Shown here: piece after piece, positions 32,606-42,122 of the stretch
How the letters are laid out: every line of letters starts with the position of its first letter
Position numbering within the stretch: the first letter of the stretch is position 1
The notes under the pieces: model-generated
Told to the model about the DNA's origin: nothing
The model's input: only the letters and a program-made list of their open reading frames with translations
Database searches by the model: none
Program-made: the position numbers and the translations under genes
Source: Lysobacter sp. ISL-50
GTDB taxonomy: Bacteria > Pseudomonadota > Gammaproteobacteria > Xanthomonadales > Xanthomonadaceae
Direction of reading: 5' to 3'
Length of the DNA: 64,000 bases
Assembly (NCBI RefSeq): GCF_018612875.1
Contig: NZ_JAGGRI010000029.1
Location: 17,645-81,644, forward strand

Positions 32606-33895
32606 TTACTCGGCCGAAGCGACCTTGGGCTGCGCCGGCGGCGTCTGATAGATCAGATACGGCTCGGACTTGTGCTCGATCACCGACTCGTCCACGACCA
32701 CCTTGCTGACGTTTTCCAGCGACGGCAGTTCGTACATCGTGTCCAGCAGCACCGACTCGACGATGGTGCGCAGGCCGCGCGCGCCGGTCTTGCGCTTGAG
32801 CGCCTTGCGCGCGATCGCCGCGAGCGCGTCGGGACGGAATTCGAGCTCGACGCTCTCCATCTCGAACAGCTTGCGGAACTGCTTGGTGATCGCGTTCTTG
32901 GGCTCGGTCAGGATCGACACCAGCGCCGCTTCGTCGAGTTCCTCGAGCGTGGCGACCACCGGCAGGCGGCCGACGAACTCGGGGATCAGGCCGAACTTGA
33001 TCAGGTCTTCGGGCTCGACTTCGGCCAGGATCTTGCCGATGTCGATCTTGCGCTCGCTGCTCTTGACCTTGGCGCCGAAACCGATGCCGCCGGCCTCGGT
33101 GCTGCGCTGCTGGATGATCTTGTCCAGACCGGCGAACGCGCCGCCGACCACGAACAGGATGTTGCGCGTATCGACCTGCAGGAATTCCTGCTGCGGATGC
33201 TTGCGCCCGCCCTGCGGCGGCACGCTGGCGATGGTGCCTTCGATCAGCTTCAGCAGCGCCTGCTGCACGCCTTCGCCGGACACGTCGCGGGTGATCGACG
33301 GGTTATCGCTCTTGCGCGAAATCTTGTCGATTTCATCGATGTAGACGATGCCCTGCTGCGCCTTCTCGACGTCGTAGTCGCATTTTTGCAGAAGCTTTTG
33401 AATGATGTTCTCGACGTCCTCGCCCACGTAACCGGCTTCGGTCAGGGTGGTGGCGTCGGCGATCGTGAACGGCACGTTGAGCAGGCGCGCCAGCGTTTCG
33501 GCCAGCAGCGTCTTGCCCGAACCGGTCGGCCCGACCAGCAGAATGTTCGACTTCGACAATTCGACGTCGTCGTTCTTCTGGCGGCTTTCGATGCGCTTGT
33601 AGTGGTTGTACACGGCCACAGCCAGCGTGCGCTTGGCGCGCAGCTGGCCGATCACGTACTGGTCGAGCACCTCCAGGATCTCGCGCGGCTTCGGCAGGTG
33701 ACTGCGTGCCGACTGCGCCTTTTCCTCGAGTTCTTCACGGATGATGTCGTTGCAAAGCTCGACGCACTCATCGCAGATGAAGACGCTCGGACCCGCAATC
33801 AGCTTGCGGACTTCGTGCTGGCTTTTACCGCAGAACGAGCAATACAGGATCTTGTTGCTGTCGCCCGTGCTGCGTCCTTGTCGATCGTCGGTCAT
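32606..33895 (-). CDS. clpX: ATP-dependent Clp protease ATP-binding subunit ClpX
   Basis: 429-aa AAA+ unfoldase that recognises tagged substrates and feeds ClpP. The N-terminal zinc-binding domain has CSFC (C19, C22) and CDEC (C41, C44). Walker A is [11 protein letters not shown], Walker [11 protein letters not shown], the pore loop is in the GYVGED region, and the ClpP-docking loop is near [15 protein letters not shown]. The length is normal. It lies between clpP (upstream, 211 nt) and lon. Confidence 0.98.
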   Translation of the reverse strand: MTDDRQGRSTGDSNKILYCSFCGKSQHEVRKLIAGPSVFICDECVELCNDIIREELEEKAQSARSHLPKPREILEVLDQYVIGQLRAKRTLAVAVYNHYKRIESRQKNDDVELSKSNILLVGPTGSGKTLLAETLARLLNVPFTIADATTLTEAGYVGEDVENIIQKLLQKCDYDVEKAQQGIVYIDEIDKISRKSDNPSITRDVSGEGVQQALLKLIEGTIASVPPQGGRKHPQQEFLQVDTRNILFVVGGAFAGLDKIIQQRSTEAGGIGFGAKVKSSERKIDIGKILAEVEPEDLIKFGLIPEFVGRLPVVATLEELDEAALVSILTEPKNAITKQFRKLFEMESVELEFRPDALAAIARKALKRKTGARGLRTIVESVLLDTMYELPSLENVSKVVVDESVIEHKSEPYLIYQTPPAQPKVASAE

Positions 33896-34106
33896 GCTTG
33901 GTGGGGTCCGTTGCTGCTCAGTCGTGAAGCTTGATTCTTAATATGCCCAAATGAGCTTGACGGCAAGCGCCGCCAGTACTCATTCAGCTATGACGATCCG
34001 AGAATAACACAGCGCCCCCGACCCACCCCGCAGGATGGGCCGCGCCGGGGGTTCCCCAGCGCTATCAAGGGTTTGCGTGTCATGTCCGGTCGCTGATCGG
34101 CGCCGG

Positions 34107-34733
34107 TCAGGAGGCCTGGACCGAATCTTCCGGGCGGCGTTCCAGCACCTGGTCGATCAGGCCGTAATCGCGCGCGGCCTCGGCGCTCTTGAAGTTGTCG
34201 CGCTCGGTGTCGCGCGCGATGGTCTCCAGGGCCTGCCCGGTGTGCTTGGACAGGATTTCGTTGAGGCGCTGACGCAGGGTCAGGATCTCGCGGGCGTGGA
34301 TGTCGATATCGGTCGCCTGACCCTGGAAGCCGCCCAGCGGCTGGTGGATCATCACGCGCGAATTCGGCAGCGCCAGGCGCTTGCCCTTGGCGCCGGCGGC
34401 GAGCAGCAGCGCGCCCATGCTGGCGGCCTGGCCGATGCAGATGGTGCTCACGTCGGGCTTGATGTACTGCATGGTGTCGTAGATCGCCATGCCGGCGGTG
34501 ACCACGCCGCCCGGGGAGTTGATGTAGAGGTTGATGTCCTTCTCGGGGTTTTCCGCCTCGAGAAACAGCATCTGGGCGACGATCACGTTGGCCACGTGGT
34601 CGTCCACGCCGCCGACGAGGAAGATCACGCGCTCTTTGAGCAGGCGCGAATAGATGTCGTAGGCGCGCTCGCCGCGGCTGGTCTGCTCGACCACCATCGG
34701 CACCAGGTTGAGGGCTTTGGTTCGGTTATCCAT
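34107..34733 (-). CDS. clpP: ATP-dependent Clp protease proteolytic subunit ClpP
   Basis: 208-aa serine protease forming the 14-mer ClpP chamber. The catalytic Ser is in [11 protein letters not shown], the His in [11 protein letters not shown] and the Asp in the TERDNF region. The conserved N-terminus is [20 protein letters not shown]. The ATG at 34733 has AGGTG about 10 nt upstream; a GTG four codons earlier is also in frame. It lies between tig and clpX, the classical trigger factor-ClpP-ClpX order. Confidence 0.98.
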   Translation of the reverse strand: MDNRTKALNLVPMVVEQTSRGERAYDIYSRLLKERVIFLVGGVDDHVANVIVAQMLFLEAENPEKDINLYINSPGGVVTAGMAIYDTMQYIKPDVSTICIGQAASMGALLLAAGAKGKRLALPNSRVMIHQPLGGFQGQATDIDIHAREILTLRQRLNEILSKHTGQALETIARDTERDNFKSAEAARDYGLIDQVLERRPEDSVQAS

Positions 34734-34944
34734 GTTCAACGGCACCTATTGGCTGACGTAGAAGTGCGCTTGATTAACGCAGCGCGGTCCGGCCAACTTG
34801 GGGCCGGCCGGACCGCAGCGCAAGAGGCGCGATTGCTAAATGTGGCGAAGCCGCTGAGCGTGCCCGATTCGGACAGCCCCGTAGCGGGCCGCCCGGGCCG
34901 CATACGGCGACGGCCCGCGGCCTTCGCCGCGGGCCGCGCGAAGG

Positions 34945-36246
34945 TCAGCTCGGGCGGATCGCTTCACTGAACGACAACGGCTGCTCGGTGTGCTGGGCGC
35001 GCTCGGCGATCCAGTCGATCACCTGCTCTTCCATCACCCGGTTCTGCAGGCCGGCCATCAGCTGCTGGTCGTTGCGGTACAGGTCGATCACCTGCTGCGG
35101 CTCCTCGTAGGTCGAGGCGATCAGGCGCAGGGTCTCGTTGACGCGCTTGGGCTCCAGGCGCAGCTCGTTGCGGCGGGCGATCTCGCCGACCAGCAAGCCG
35201 ACCAGCACGCGCTGGCGGGCGGCGTCCATGTAGTTCAGGTGAGCGTCGGCCGGCGCTTCGATCTGGCGGCCCTGGCGGCGGGCCTGCTCGACGGTCTGCC
35301 AGACCATGTCGCGGGCTTCGTTCTCGACCAGCTTCGGCGGCATTTCCACCGATTCGTAGGCCTTGACCAGCTGCTCGCCGACTTCGCGGCGCAGGCGGGT
35401 CATCAGCGCGCCCTTGAGCTCGCGCTCCAGGTTGGTGCGGATGTCGTTGCGGAACTGCTCGGCATCGCCGCTCTTGACGCCGAAGCTCTTGATGAAGGCA
35501 TCGTCCACGTCCGGCAGCACCGGCTCGGAGACGTGATTGAGCTTGAGGTGCACGTTGGCCGTCTTGCCGGCGACTTCAGCCGCGCGCCAATCGGCCGGGA
35601 ACTCGACTTCGGCGATCTTCTCTTCGCCGGCCTTGACGCCGACCATGGCGTCTTCCAGCGGCTTGAACATCGCGCCCGAGCCGATCTGGGTGCTGCCGTA
35701 CTCGGCGCCCTCGGCCGGCAGACGCACGCCGTCCACTTCGGTCCAGGTTTCCACTTCGACCACGTCGCCTTCCTGCGCCGGACGCTCGACCGTGGTCAGA
35801 GTGCGGCGCTGCAAGCGCAGGTTTTCGATCATCGCGTCGATGTCGGTGTCGGTCACCTCCGCGGTATGGCGGGTGATCTCCAGCTTAGCGACGTCGATGT
35901 CGCCGAAATCCGGCACGACTTCGAAGGTGGCGGTATACGAAAGCGTCTCGCCGCTTTCCACCGCCGGCTCGATGCGCGGGTTGCCCGCGATCTGCAGCTT
36001 TTCTTCACGCACGGCGTTGCTGAAGCTTTCGCGCAGCATGCCATCGAGGATTTCGGCGCGGACCTGGGCGCCGAAGCGCTGCTCGATGACCTTGGTCGGC
36101 ACCTTGCCCGGGCGGAAGCCCTTGATCTTGGCGCCGCGCGCGATTTCGCGCAGGCGGCCGCCGACCTGGTTTTCCAGATTCTCGGCCGGGAGGCTGAAGG
36201 TCAGTCGGCGTTCCAGCGAGCCCAGCGATTCGAGCGAAACTTGCAT
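34945..36246 (-). CDS. tig: trigger factor
   Basis: 433-aa ribosome-associated chaperone and peptidyl-prolyl isomerase that meets nascent chains at the exit tunnel. The ribosome-docking signature GFRPGKVP is near residue 45. An FKBP-like PPIase domain ([16 protein letters not shown] onward) and the C-terminal chaperone arms follow. The ATG at 36246 has a good AGGAGTGG before it; the open frame to 36264 adds six residues without support. It heads the tig-clpP-clpX-lon block. Confidence 0.97.
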   Translation of the reverse strand: MQVSLESLGSLERRLTFSLPAENLENQVGGRLREIARGAKIKGFRPGKVPTKVIEQRFGAQVRAEILDGMLRESFSNAVREEKLQIAGNPRIEPAVESGETLSYTATFEVVPDFGDIDVAKLEITRHTAEVTDTDIDAMIENLRLQRRTLTTVERPAQEGDVVEVETWTEVDGVRLPAEGAEYGSTQIGSGAMFKPLEDAMVGVKAGEEKIAEVEFPADWRAAEVAGKTANVHLKLNHVSEPVLPDVDDAFIKSFGVKSGDAEQFRNDIRTNLERELKGALMTRLRREVGEQLVKAYESVEMPPKLVENEARDMVWQTVEQARRQGRQIEAPADAHLNYMDAARQRVLVGLLVGEIARRNELRLEPKRVNETLRLIASTYEEPQQVIDLYRNDQQLMAGLQNRVMEEQVIDWIAERAQHTEQPLSFSEAIRPS

Positions 36247-36648
36247 ATCCACTCCTGCGACCACGGCACTTGCCGCAGCGACGATGTTGATGATCTTGTC
36301 CGGCCGCCAGTCCTTGCGAAAAGCTCGCCGGCCAGCGGAACTTGCTAGTTTGGCCGATAAAGGTCGCCGCTGCCAGCGTTAAAGGGCCGCAAATCCGCCA
36401 TGGATAGGGTTTTGCGGGCGATTGGCCGGTTTTGAGGGCTAAATCGGGGGCTGGGCCGGGTTTGTGGCGTGGGGTGATCGCGGCCAGCGCTACCGGACTG
36501 AATCTTGAGATGGTGAGACGGCGGTGCGGCCGGCTGGGGCGGCGGCGCACAGCGGCCGCGAGGGCAGCCCGCCCTGCCGGCTAGGAGCTCGGCCGGGGTG
36601 ACCGGCCATTGGGGCATTCAAGGCGGATGGTCTTTAGACCAGACGCCT
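36247..36648. other. 402-nt region between tig and tRNA-Leu
   Basis: It contains the tig promoter/leader by position, but I see no confident promoter match. No gene, repeat or other RNA is supported. Confidence 0.5.
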
Positions 36649-36734
36649 TGGTGCGAAAGGCGGGACTCGAACCCGCACGGGGGTTACCCGCTGGAACCTA
36701 AATCCAGTGCGTCTACCAATTCCGCCACTTTCGC
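36649..36734 (-). tRNA. tRNA-Leu(TAG)
   Basis: 86-nt class II tRNA with acceptor GCGAAAG/CTTTCGC, anticodon loop containing TAG, a long variable arm (GCGGGTAACCCCCGT), T loop TTCGAGT, discriminator A and encoded CCA. It lies upstream of tig. Confidence 0.95.
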
Positions 36735-36936
36735 ATGGGCCGGCATCGTGCGATGCGGCCGTCGCATTCTAGCCATGCGCCGGTAAAAAATCGCCTGCGC
36801 CCCCAATCATCCGCAAGACGATCGCCGCGCGCGCCCTGCACCGCCGCCATCGCAAGCCAGCACGCAGCCGCGGCATCCGGATTCTGTTCGCCGACCGGCG
36901 CGGCTATGCTCGCGCAAACCCAACGGAGCCTCCGCC

Positions 36937-37890
36937 GTGCGCGAGCTATACCCCGAGATCGAGCCGTACCAGACCCATCGCCTCGCCGTCGGCGATCTGC
37001 ACGAATTGCACGTGGAAGAATGCGGAAATCCCGACGGCCTGCCGGTGGTGTTCCTGCACGGCGGCCCCGGCGCGGGCGTGTCGCCCTATCACCGCCGCTT
37101 CTTCGATCCCAAGCGCTATCGCATCGTGTTGTTCGATCAGCGCGGCGCCGGCAAGTCCACGCCGCATGCCGAGCTTCGCGACAATACGACGCAGCATCTG
37201 GTCGCCGACATCGAAACCATCCGCGCGCATTTCGGCATCGAACGCTGGGCGGTGTTCGGCGGCTCGTGGGGCTCCACGCTCTCGCTGGCCTATGCGCAGG
37301 CCCATCCCGAGCGCGTGCTCGGACTGGTGTTGCGCGGAATTTTCCTGGGCCGGCCGGGCGAGATGCGCTGGTTCAACGAACTCGACGGCGGCGCGCGCTG
37401 GGTGTTCCCGGAACGCTGGGCGCATTACCTGGCGCACATCCCGGAAGAAGAACACGACAACCTGACCGAGGCCTACTGGCGCCGGCTCGACAGCGACGAC
37501 CCGGCGGTGCGCCTGGCCGCGGCGCTCGCCTGGGGCTATTGGGAAGGCGGCAGCACGACCTTGATCCACGATCCGCTAGAACCGGGCAGTTTCGAACAGC
37601 CGGACGTGGCGATCAGCGTCGCGCGCGCGGAAGCGCACTACTTCCGCCACGACATCTTCCTGGAGCCGGATCAGCTGCTGCGCGACGTCGGCCGCATCCG
37701 CCATATTCCGGCGACGATCGTGCAGGGTCGCTACGACATGATCTGCCCGGTCAAGAGCGCGGTCGATCTGGCCGCGGCGTGGCCGGAAGCCGAGCTTCGC
37801 ATCGTGCTGGCGGGCCACAGCGCGGCCGACCCGGCGATCGTCGATGTGCTGGTGAGCGCGACCGACGCCCTGGCCGACCGCTTCGGCTGA
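36937..37890 (+). CDS. pip: proline iminopeptidase
   Basis: 317-aa alpha/beta hydrolase (peptidase S33) that removes N-terminal proline from peptides, cytosolic. The oxyanion motif HGGPGAG, the nucleophile elbow GGSWGSTL, the catalytic Asp in QGRYDMICP and the His in LAGHSA are all visible. It starts at the GTG at 36937 with CGGAG 9 nt upstream. The family N-terminus LYPEIEPYQTHRLAVGD supports this start. It stands alone between tRNA-Leu and the convergent DUF2268 gene. Confidence 0.95.
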   Translation: MRELYPEIEPYQTHRLAVGDLHELHVEECGNPDGLPVVFLHGGPGAGVSPYHRRFFDPKRYRIVLFDQRGAGKSTPHAELRDNTTQHLVADIETIRAHFGIERWAVFGGSWGSTLSLAYAQAHPERVLGLVLRGIFLGRPGEMRWFNELDGGARWVFPERWAHYLAHIPEEEHDNLTEAYWRRLDSDDPAVRLAAALAWGYWEGGSTTLIHDPLEPGSFEQPDVAISVARAEAHYFRHDIFLEPDQLLRDVGRIRHIPATIVQGRYDMICPVKSAVDLAAAWPEAELRIVLAGHSAADPAIVDVLVSATDALADRFG

Positions 37891-37957
37891 CCGGCGCCTC
37901 ACTCCCGCCAAGACGAATCGCTGTTGCGCGAAGCCGGTCGCTCGAACGCCGGCTCGC

Positions 37958-38908
37958 TCAGTCCCCGCCGGCGGCCGACGCCGGCAGTCGCATGCCCGGC
38001 GTCCATCCGCTCTGCGCGAGAAACGCCTTGGGATCTTCGAGCTCGATCAGGCGTTTGAGCGCGGCCTTGCGATCGCCGGCTTGCAGGTAATACGACTTCG
38101 CGATCCGGTAGCCGACCCAGTAACCCAGGTCGTAGGGCTCGTCCGAGCCCTTGCGATAGTTGAAGAACCAGTCGGATAGATCGGTGCTGTCCATTTCGCG
38201 CACGAACTTGGTTTCGATCTGCGCCTCCTTGCCGCGCGTCCACTCGGCATGGCGCGCATTGGCGACATTGCCCGAAGTGACCTCGGCGATGAGCTCGGCC
38301 ACGCCTTCGGCCATCGCGAGCCGCAGCACCGTGGCGTTGGGATCGCCTTTCTCGAAATCGGTGGATGCGCGCTGCTGGATGTGGGCGTATTCGTGAGCGA
38401 TCACATGGACGAAGCGATCTTCCGGATTCGGATTCATGAAATCCGCCCAGCACAGCGCTTCCAGACCGATGGTGACGCCCGCGGGATTGGTGATTCCCAC
38501 CGGCCGGCCGCGGCCGACCACGATGGCCACCGGCGGAAACCGGGCCTGGGGATACAGGGACGAGAGCGTGCGGAACGTCCCCGCGAGCCGGCGCTTGACC
38601 GCCGGCAGCGCGCTCAGGCACCGCTTGGCCTTTTCGTACATCGCCGGATCGCTGGCCAACTGCTCGGCGATGCGCTGCGCGGTGACGCGCCTGGCCGCGG
38701 CGAATTCGCTCAAGCTCTGCGTGCCCTTGGCGAGGTAGTCGCTCTGGATCTGCTCTACGGTCGGATGGCCGCCGGTGGCGTCGTACAGCGCATAGAAGCG
38801 GGTGACATCGTCGATGCGGATTTCCGGCCCATGCAGCGGCTGCGCATGAGCGAAAACGGGCGCCGCAAGCGCTGCGAGAAGAACCATCGTGCGCAAAGGG
38901 TTCGGCAT
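37958..38908 (-). CDS. exported DUF2268-type zinc metallopeptidase
   Basis: 316-aa protein with a clear signal peptide (RTMVLLAALAAPVFAHAQP). A gluzincin motif HEYAH in HVIAHEYAHIQQ, followed by the AEGVAELIAEVTSG segment that supplies a third zinc ligand, fits DUF2268 predicted Zn-dependent proteases. The C-terminal YDLGYWVGYRIAKSYY stretch is typical. The ATG at 38908 starts the signal peptide; the frame upstream to 38986 is not supported. The substrate is unknown. Confidence 0.82.
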   Translation of the reverse strand: MPNPLRTMVLLAALAAPVFAHAQPLHGPEIRIDDVTRFYALYDATGGHPTVEQIQSDYLAKGTQSLSEFAAARRVTAQRIAEQLASDPAMYEKAKRCLSALPAVKRRLAGTFRTLSSLYPQARFPPVAIVVGRGRPVGITNPAGVTIGLEALCWADFMNPNPEDRFVHVIAHEYAHIQQRASTDFEKGDPNATVLRLAMAEGVAELIAEVTSGNVANARHAEWTRGKEAQIETKFVREMDSTDLSDWFFNYRKGSDEPYDLGYWVGYRIAKSYYLQAGDRKAALKRLIELEDPKAFLAQSGWTPGMRLPASAAGGD

Positions 38909-39240
38909 GGCGTCGATCCTGGAATGAGCCCGCGCCAGTGCGCCGGGACTGGGGCCGTGTGAGTTCGCGCCGACATCACAGCACACGCCCTACCGATTCG
39001 AGAACGTGGCATTAGTCACCCTGCCCTTTGCATGGGCGTGCGCACTCCGATCGATCCGGCAGCGACCGAAAACGCGGATCGCTATGCGTCAGGAACAAAG
39101 TCAGCCGAGCGGCCTTCAACGCGGCCGCAGCGCGAGCGATCTGCCGAGTTCGCGCAACGCGTCATGCATGAGCGCCACGCACCAAGACATGCAACGCCGC
39201 CTGTTGCGCCGACCGCCAGACGCCGTGAGTTTTTCGAGGC
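38909..39240. other. intergenic region, nothing recognised
   Basis: 332 nt between the DUF2268 gene and the terminator of the tRNA operon. No gene or repeat is supported. Confidence 0.5.
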
Positions 39241-39277
39241 AAAGAAAAAGGCCCCTGGATCGCTCCAGAGGCCTTTC
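39241..39277 (-). terminator. terminator of the tRNA operon
   Basis: On the minus strand AAGGCCTCTGGA/TCCAGGGGCCTT-type stem (one mismatch) followed by TTTTTCTTT, just after tRNA-Lys. Confidence 0.85.
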
Positions 39278-39281
39278 AATT

Positions 39282-39357
39282 TGGTGGGCTGTCAAGGATT
39301 CGAACCTTGGACCTATTGATTAAGAGTCAACTGCTCTACCAACTGAGCTAACAGCCC
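39282..39357 (-). tRNA. tRNA-Lys(CTT)
   Basis: 76-nt cloverleaf: acceptor GGGCTGT/ACAGCCC, anticodon loop GACTCTTAATC with CTT, T loop TTCGAAT, discriminator A, encoded CCA. Last gene of the four-tRNA operon. Confidence 0.96.
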
Positions 39358-39412
39358 GATAAAACCGGAGCGACACTATAACGAACTACTGCGTGCCGCA
39401 CAACTAGAAATT

Positions 39413-39489
<77 letters not shown>

Positions 39490-39544
39490 CATAAACACTT
39501 GCGGGGTGAAACGACTTGCCTACCGCGAATCTTAATACAAAACG

Positions 39545-39621
39545 TGGCGCGCCCGGCGGGACTCGAACCCACAACCACCGGCTTAGAAGGCCGGTGCTCT
39601 ATCCGGTTGAGCTACGGGCGC
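39545..39621 (-). tRNA. tRNA-Arg(TCT)
   Basis: 77-nt cloverleaf: acceptor GCGCCCG/CGGGCGC, anticodon loop CTTCTAA with TCT, T loop TTCGAGT, discriminator G, encoded CCA. Confidence 0.96.
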
Positions 39622-39662
39622 CAGAGTTGAATCTTAACTGACGTCCGCCCTGATGCTATGGA

Positions 39663-39739
39663 TGGTCGGGGCAGAGGGATTCGAACCCACGACATCCAGC
39701 TCCCAAAGCTGGCGCTCTACCAGGCTGAGCTATACCCCG
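39663..39739 (-). tRNA. tRNA-Pro(TGG)
   Basis: 77-nt cloverleaf: acceptor CGGGGTA/TGCCCCG, anticodon loop TTTGGGA with TGG, T loop TTCGAAT, discriminator A, encoded CCA. First gene of the Pro-Arg-His-Lys operon. Confidence 0.96.
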
Positions 39740-39780
39740 AGCCGGGACTTCCGTTGCACGCCAATGCCGCGAAAGGCCGC

Positions 39781-39812
39781 ATAGTGTGGGCGGCAGTCCG
39801 GACACTGTCAAT
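39781..39812 (-). promoter_or_regulatory. candidate promoter of the tRNA operon
   Basis: A perfect TTGACA (39807-39812, minus strand) with CACTAT at 39781-39786 and a GC-rich discriminator after it. The 20-nt spacing is longer than ideal, so the -10 assignment is unsure. Confidence 0.4.
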
Positions 39813-39974
39813 CCTGTCCGTGCGGCCGTTGCGAATCGGTTTGAACGCCAACACAGATAGACACGTCTTCGCCGGCATCGGCCGCGCTTGCGCCGTGTAT
39901 GCTTCAGCCCCAATTAGTACCCATTCTCAAGTATCGGCCAGCCCCGGCGATGCGTTTCAAAAAGGAGCACGACC

Positions 39975-40736
39975 ATGATGCGCAGCGGCAATCCCGCATT
40001 GAAGGAATCCACCTTCCTCGACCTCGGCACCGGCACCGTGGTGCGCGGCGGCGATCAGGTGATGACCCTGAACGGTACGGTCAACAAGACCGGCTTCCTG
40101 CTCCTGCTGACGGTGCTTACCGCGTCCTTCGCCTGGAGCCAGGTGCAGATCACCGAACAGGGCGTGGTCGGCGGGGCGCCGTACCTGTGGGGCGGCGCGA
40201 TCGGCGGCCTGATCCTGGCCCTGATCACCACCTTCAAGAAGACCTGGGCGCCGGTGACCGCGCCGTTGTACGCGCTGGTCGAGGGCTTCTTTCTCGGCGC
40301 GGTTTCCTCGATCTTCGAAGCGCGCTTTCCGGGCATCGTGATCCAGGCAGTGATGCTGACCTTCGGCACCTTGTTCGCGCTGCTGGCCGCCTACCGCACG
40401 GGCCTGATCAAGGCAACGGAGAACTTCAAGCTCGGCGTGGTCGCGGCCACCGGCGGCATCGCCCTGCTCTATCTGGCGTCGATCGTGCTGCGGATGTTCA
40501 ACATCAACATTCCGTACATCCACGACTCGGGGATCATCGGGATCGGTTTCAGCCTGTTCGTCGTCGTAGTCGCCGCGCTTAACTTGGTGCTGGACTTCGA
40601 CTTCATCGAAACCGGCGTCGAGCAAGGCGCGCCGAAGTACATGGAGTGGTACGGCGCGTTCGGCCTGATGGTCACGCTGGTGTGGCTGTACATCGAGTTC
40701 CTGCGCCTGCTGTCGAAGCTGCAGTCGCGCAACTGA
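39975..40736 (+). CDS. Bax inhibitor-1/YccA-like membrane protein (PF12811 type)
   Basis: 253-aa polytopic protein with about seven hydrophobic segments after a roughly 35-residue cytosolic N-terminus that contains LKESTFLDLGT. The long form with this N-terminus and the ending YGAFGLMVTLVWLYIEFLRLL match the BaxI_1 family rather than short YccA. Related proteins modulate membrane-protein quality control (YccA inhibits FtsH) or act as ion leaks; the specific role here is unknown. Strong AAGGAG before the ATG. Confidence 0.88.
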   Translation: MMRSGNPALKESTFLDLGTGTVVRGGDQVMTLNGTVNKTGFLLLLTVLTASFAWSQVQITEQGVVGGAPYLWGGAIGGLILALITTFKKTWAPVTAPLYALVEGFFLGAVSSIFEARFPGIVIQAVMLTFGTLFALLAAYRTGLIKATENFKLGVVAATGGIALLYLASIVLRMFNINIPYIHDSGIIGIGFSLFVVVVAALNLVLDFDFIETGVEQGAPKYMEWYGAFGLMVTLVWLYIEFLRLLSKLQSRN

Positions 40737-40757
40737 CGGCTCGATCGACATGCGACG

Positions 40758-40787
40758 AAAAAGGGCGCCATCGGCGCCCTTTTTCTT
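40758..40787 (+). terminator. intrinsic terminator after the Bax-inhibitor-like gene
   Basis: AAAAAGGGCGCC/GGCGCCCTTTTT stem with a short loop and T run. Confidence 0.9.
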
Positions 40788-40827
40788 TGCGCGCGGCGGC
40801 GCGGGCCGATGCGGATAGCGCCCGCCA

Positions 40828-40859
40828 GAAACGACGACGGCGCCCGAAGGCGCCGTCGT
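40828..40859 (-). terminator. terminator of the leuS-rsfS operon
   Basis: ACGACGGCGCC/GGCGCCGTCGT stem; on the minus strand it is followed by TTTC, 28 nt after the rsfS stop. Confidence 0.7.
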
Positions 40860-40887
40860 GGGTGGCGTGCGAAACGCGCCGGACGGA

Positions 40888-41322
40888 TCAGAAGCGATCT
40901 TCGTCGTCGGTCTCGAACTTGCCTTCGTAGCCTTCCGGCGGCGGCGGCTGGTCGCCGACCGTCCACAGGCGCTCGAGTGCATAGAACTCGCGCACGCGCG
41001 GCAGCATGACGTGCACGACCACGTCGCCGAGGTCGACCAGCACCCATTCGGCCTCGCGCTCGCCTTCCACGCCCAGCGGCATGACGTCGAGATTCTTCGC
41101 GAATTTGACGACTTCGTTGGCGATCGACTTGACGTGGCGGGTCGAGGTGCCGGAGGCGACGACCATGAAATCGGTAACGCTGCTCTTGCCGCGCACATCG
41201 ATTTCGACGACATCCTTGGCCTTGAGTTCTTCGACCGCAGCGTGGACCGTCTTGAGCAGGAGTTCGATCGGCGGCGGCGGGTTCGGCAGCTGGGTCTTGA
41301 TGACTTGGGCTTGACTGGTCAA
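40888..41322 (-). CDS. rsfS: ribosomal silencing factor RsfS
   Basis: 144-aa Iojap-family protein that binds uL14 on the 50S subunit and blocks subunit joining in starvation. Landmarks: VEIDVRGKSSVTDFMVVASG, STRHVKSIANEVV, GDVVVHVMLP and REFYALERLW. I start at a TTG at 41322 (TSQAQVIKTQLPNPPPP), which fits close relatives from memory; an in-frame ATG at 41376 would add 18 residues. It is the last gene of the leuS-lptE-holA-nadD-rsfS run. Confidence 0.93.
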   Translation of the reverse strand: MTSQAQVIKTQLPNPPPPIELLLKTVHAAVEELKAKDVVEIDVRGKSSVTDFMVVASGTSTRHVKSIANEVVKFAKNLDVMPLGVEGEREAEWVLVDLGDVVVHVMLPRVREFYALERLWTVGDQPPPPEGYEGKFETDDEDRF

Positions 41323-41452
41323 GAGGATGCGGCTCGTTAATGCGGGAGATGTGCCGGGATTATACCGAAGGGCCATGCGACAGCGTGCGGATCGCGCGGC
41401 ACAGACGCGCGGGCCCGGATCGGGCGCCCCTGAGACGGCCCAGAACGGCCGC

Positions 41453-42109
41453 TCAGACTACCGCTCCGCGCTGGATCGGCACCCCGTACAAACCATGGCG
41501 TTCGATGTAGGCGGCCACCGGCGCCGGCACGAACGGCTGCCAGGCCTGTCCGGCGGCGATCAACTGGCGGACCTGGCTGGCCGATTCGGCGTACAGCGGC
41601 TGATGGAGGCGATAGACCCGCCCGGCCGGGGCGCCGCGCAACGCGTCCACTTCGGCCGTCTCGCGATTGGCTGCGATGGCTTCGACACGCTCGCTGTCGA
41701 GCGGGCTGCCGGGACGTTCGGCGACGACGAAATGGGCCAGTTCGAACAAGGCCTGCCATTCGCGCCATTTGGGCAGATCGAGAAAGCTGTCGGCGCCGAC
41801 CAGCAGCGCCAGCGGTTGCCCGGGGCCGACTTCGGCGCGGATTTCGCGCAGGGTCTCGACGCTGTAGGACGGGCCGTCGCGGCGCAGTTCGCGGCGATCG
41901 ACGACCAGATCGGGTTCGCCCGCCACGGCCAGGTCCAGCATCCGCGCGCGATGCTCGGCGCTGGCGCCGGGCGGCGCGCGATGCGGCGGATCGGCGGCCG
42001 GCATCAGCCGCACCCGCGCGGCCAGCGCGTCGCGCGCGGCGCGGGCGATGGCCAGATGGCCGTCGTGGATCGGATCGAAGGTGCCGCCGTAGAAAACGAG
42101 CAGACTCAT
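41453..42109 (-). CDS. nadD: nicotinate-nucleotide adenylyltransferase
   Basis: 218-aa enzyme that joins ATP and nicotinate mononucleotide to make deamido-NAD in NAD synthesis. The nucleotidyltransferase motif GGTFDPIHDGHL begins at residue 8, and the C-terminal SASQVR motif (ESASQVRQLIAAG) binds ATP. Other conserved parts are DRRELRRDGPSYSVETL and LLVGADSFLDLPKWREW. It is 13 nt after holA and surely cotranscribed with it. Confidence 0.97.
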   Translation of the reverse strand: MSLLVFYGGTFDPIHDGHLAIARAARDALAARVRLMPAADPPHRAPPGASAEHRARMLDLAVAGEPDLVVDRRELRRDGPSYSVETLREIRAEVGPGQPLALLVGADSFLDLPKWREWQALFELAHFVVAERPGSPLDSERVEAIAANRETAEVDALRGAPAGRVYRLHQPLYAESASQVRQLIAAGQAWQPFVPAPVAAYIERHGLYGVPIQRGAVV

Positions 42110-42122
42110 GGCGCAGCGCGGC